A stretch of 29,730 bases of DNA, taken from contig JAHZHS010000002.1 of assembly GCA_019420135.1 (NCBI GenBank), positions 21,770 through 51,499 of the forward strand, in the 5' to 3' direction. Made by a program: the position numbers and the translations under genes. Numbering within the stretch: position 1 is the first letter of the stretch; every line of letters begins with the position of its first letter. The stretch comes from Oscillospiraceae bacterium. Lineage in GTDB: Bacteria > Bacillota > Clostridia > Oscillospirales > Ruminococcaceae. This document shows, in pieces, positions 29,319 to 29,730 of the stretch. The notes beneath the pieces were generated by a model. The model was given only the letters and a program-made list of their open reading frames with translations, did no database searches and was not told the origin of the DNA.

Positions 29319-29730
29319 TTACTGAGCGGTCTTGATGGCGCGGATCTCCTTGATCAGCTCGGGAACGACCTTGAACAGGTCACCCACAATGCCGTAGGTG
29401 GCAACGTCGAAGATGGGCGCGCCCTCGTTTTTGTTGACGGCAATGATGGTGTCGGAGTCCTGCATACCGGCCACATGCTGGATGGCGCCGGAGATGCCCA
29501 GAGCAACGTAGATGCGGGGATGGACGGTCTTGCCGGTCTGTCCGACCTGATGGTCGGCAGACAGCCAGCCTGCATCGGTAACGGCACGGGAAGCGCCCAC
29601 GACGCCGCCCAGAACACCGGCCAGCTCCTCGGCCAGGGCGATGCCCTTGTCCACATCGGAGCTGATGCCACGGCCGACGGAAACGACCACATCGGCACCG
29701 ATCAGGTCGACCATCTTCTTGGCGCTCTTC
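29319..29730 (-). CDS. etfA: Electron transfer flavoprotein alpha subunit, 5' end missing
   Basis: The last 136 or so residues of EtfA; the reading frame runs off the right edge without a start. This is the FAD-binding domain: VVVSVGRGISS, GASRAVTDAGWLSADHQVGQTGK, HPRIYVALGISGAIQHVAGM and AVNKNEGAPIFDVATYGIVGDLF are all family signatures. EtfA pairs with EtfB to pass electrons from acyl-CoA dehydrogenases; in butyrate-forming Clostridia the complex with Bcd bifurcates electrons to ferredoxin. Bcd and EtfB genes are expected just outside the window (inference). The gene is closed by a strong terminator. Confidence 0.96.
   Translation of the reverse strand, partial: KSAKKMVDLIGADVVVSVGRGISSDVDKGIALAEELAGVLGGVVGASRAVTDAGWLSADHQVGQTGKTVHPRIYVALGISGAIQHVAGMQDSDTIIAVNKNEGAPIFDVATYGIVGDLFKVVPELIKEIRAIKTAQ

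Noticed and set aside
1..29730. Mobile elements, tRNA/rRNA genes or CRISPR arrays
   Set aside because: No transposase, integrase, recombinase or phage motif, no cloverleaf or rRNA-like sequence, and no regularly spaced direct repeats were seen on reading through the window.

Overview
The window is a GC-rich, gene-dense bacterial chromosome segment. Nearly every gene has a Gram-positive-style ribosome binding site (AGGAGG variants), and the promoters fit the sigma-A consensus with 16-17 bp spacers. The gene content suggests a Firmicute of the Oscillospiraceae/Ruminococcaceae type (Gemmiger, Subdoligranulum, Faecalibacterium-like): PTS HPr and enzyme I, a DegV protein, an XRE/DUF3169 pair, an EtfA gene, a KDG kinase and a Wzm/Wzt-type exporter. 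The genus is an inference. No rRNA, tRNA, insertion sequence, phage or CRISPR array was seen.

Layout. Positions 1-1820 (minus) hold ptsH and ptsI, with ptsI cut by the window edge. Positions 2046-2840 (minus) hold a Cof-type HAD phosphatase, divergent from a gamma-carbonic-anhydrase-like protein at 2991-3512 (plus). After an AT-rich promoter region, an Lrp/AsnC regulator, a zinc-ribbon membrane protein and a GT2 glycosyltransferase run to 5828 (plus). Positions 5932-8259 (minus) carry tspO and a translationally coupled trio: ECF sigma factor, zinc-finger anti-sigma factor and a YfjL-like membrane protein.

Positions 8474-16551 (minus) form one operon with a clear promoter (16625-16653) and a clear terminator (8393-8436). 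It encodes a LegB-like nucleotide-sugar 4,6-dehydratase, a DUF2142 membrane protein, and a tandemly duplicated two-gene module. Each copy of the module is a large GT-C-like polytopic protein followed by a small bitopic protein with an extracytoplasmic domain. This is the most unusual part of the window.

Positions 16846-20247 (plus) hold a DegV protein, an XRE regulator with two tandem operator-like palindromes, its DUF3169 membrane partner, and a KDG kinase. Positions 20352-27302 (minus) form a second surface-glycan operon: rmlC, ABC permease, ABC ATPase, a 625-aa two-domain GT2, a membrane protein, and a paralogous 620-aa two-domain GT2. The right end carries a 5-formyl-THF cyclo-ligase, a lipoprotein and the 3' end of etfA.

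Taken together, the two minus-strand glycan operons plausibly build and export a rhamnose-containing surface polysaccharide (rmlC, two-domain GT2 enzymes, Wzm/Wzt). Polyprenol-dependent GT-C enzymes may then decorate it outside the membrane. The adjacent ECF sigma/anti-sigma cassette would fit envelope sensing, but nothing in the sequence ties it directly to the glycan operons.
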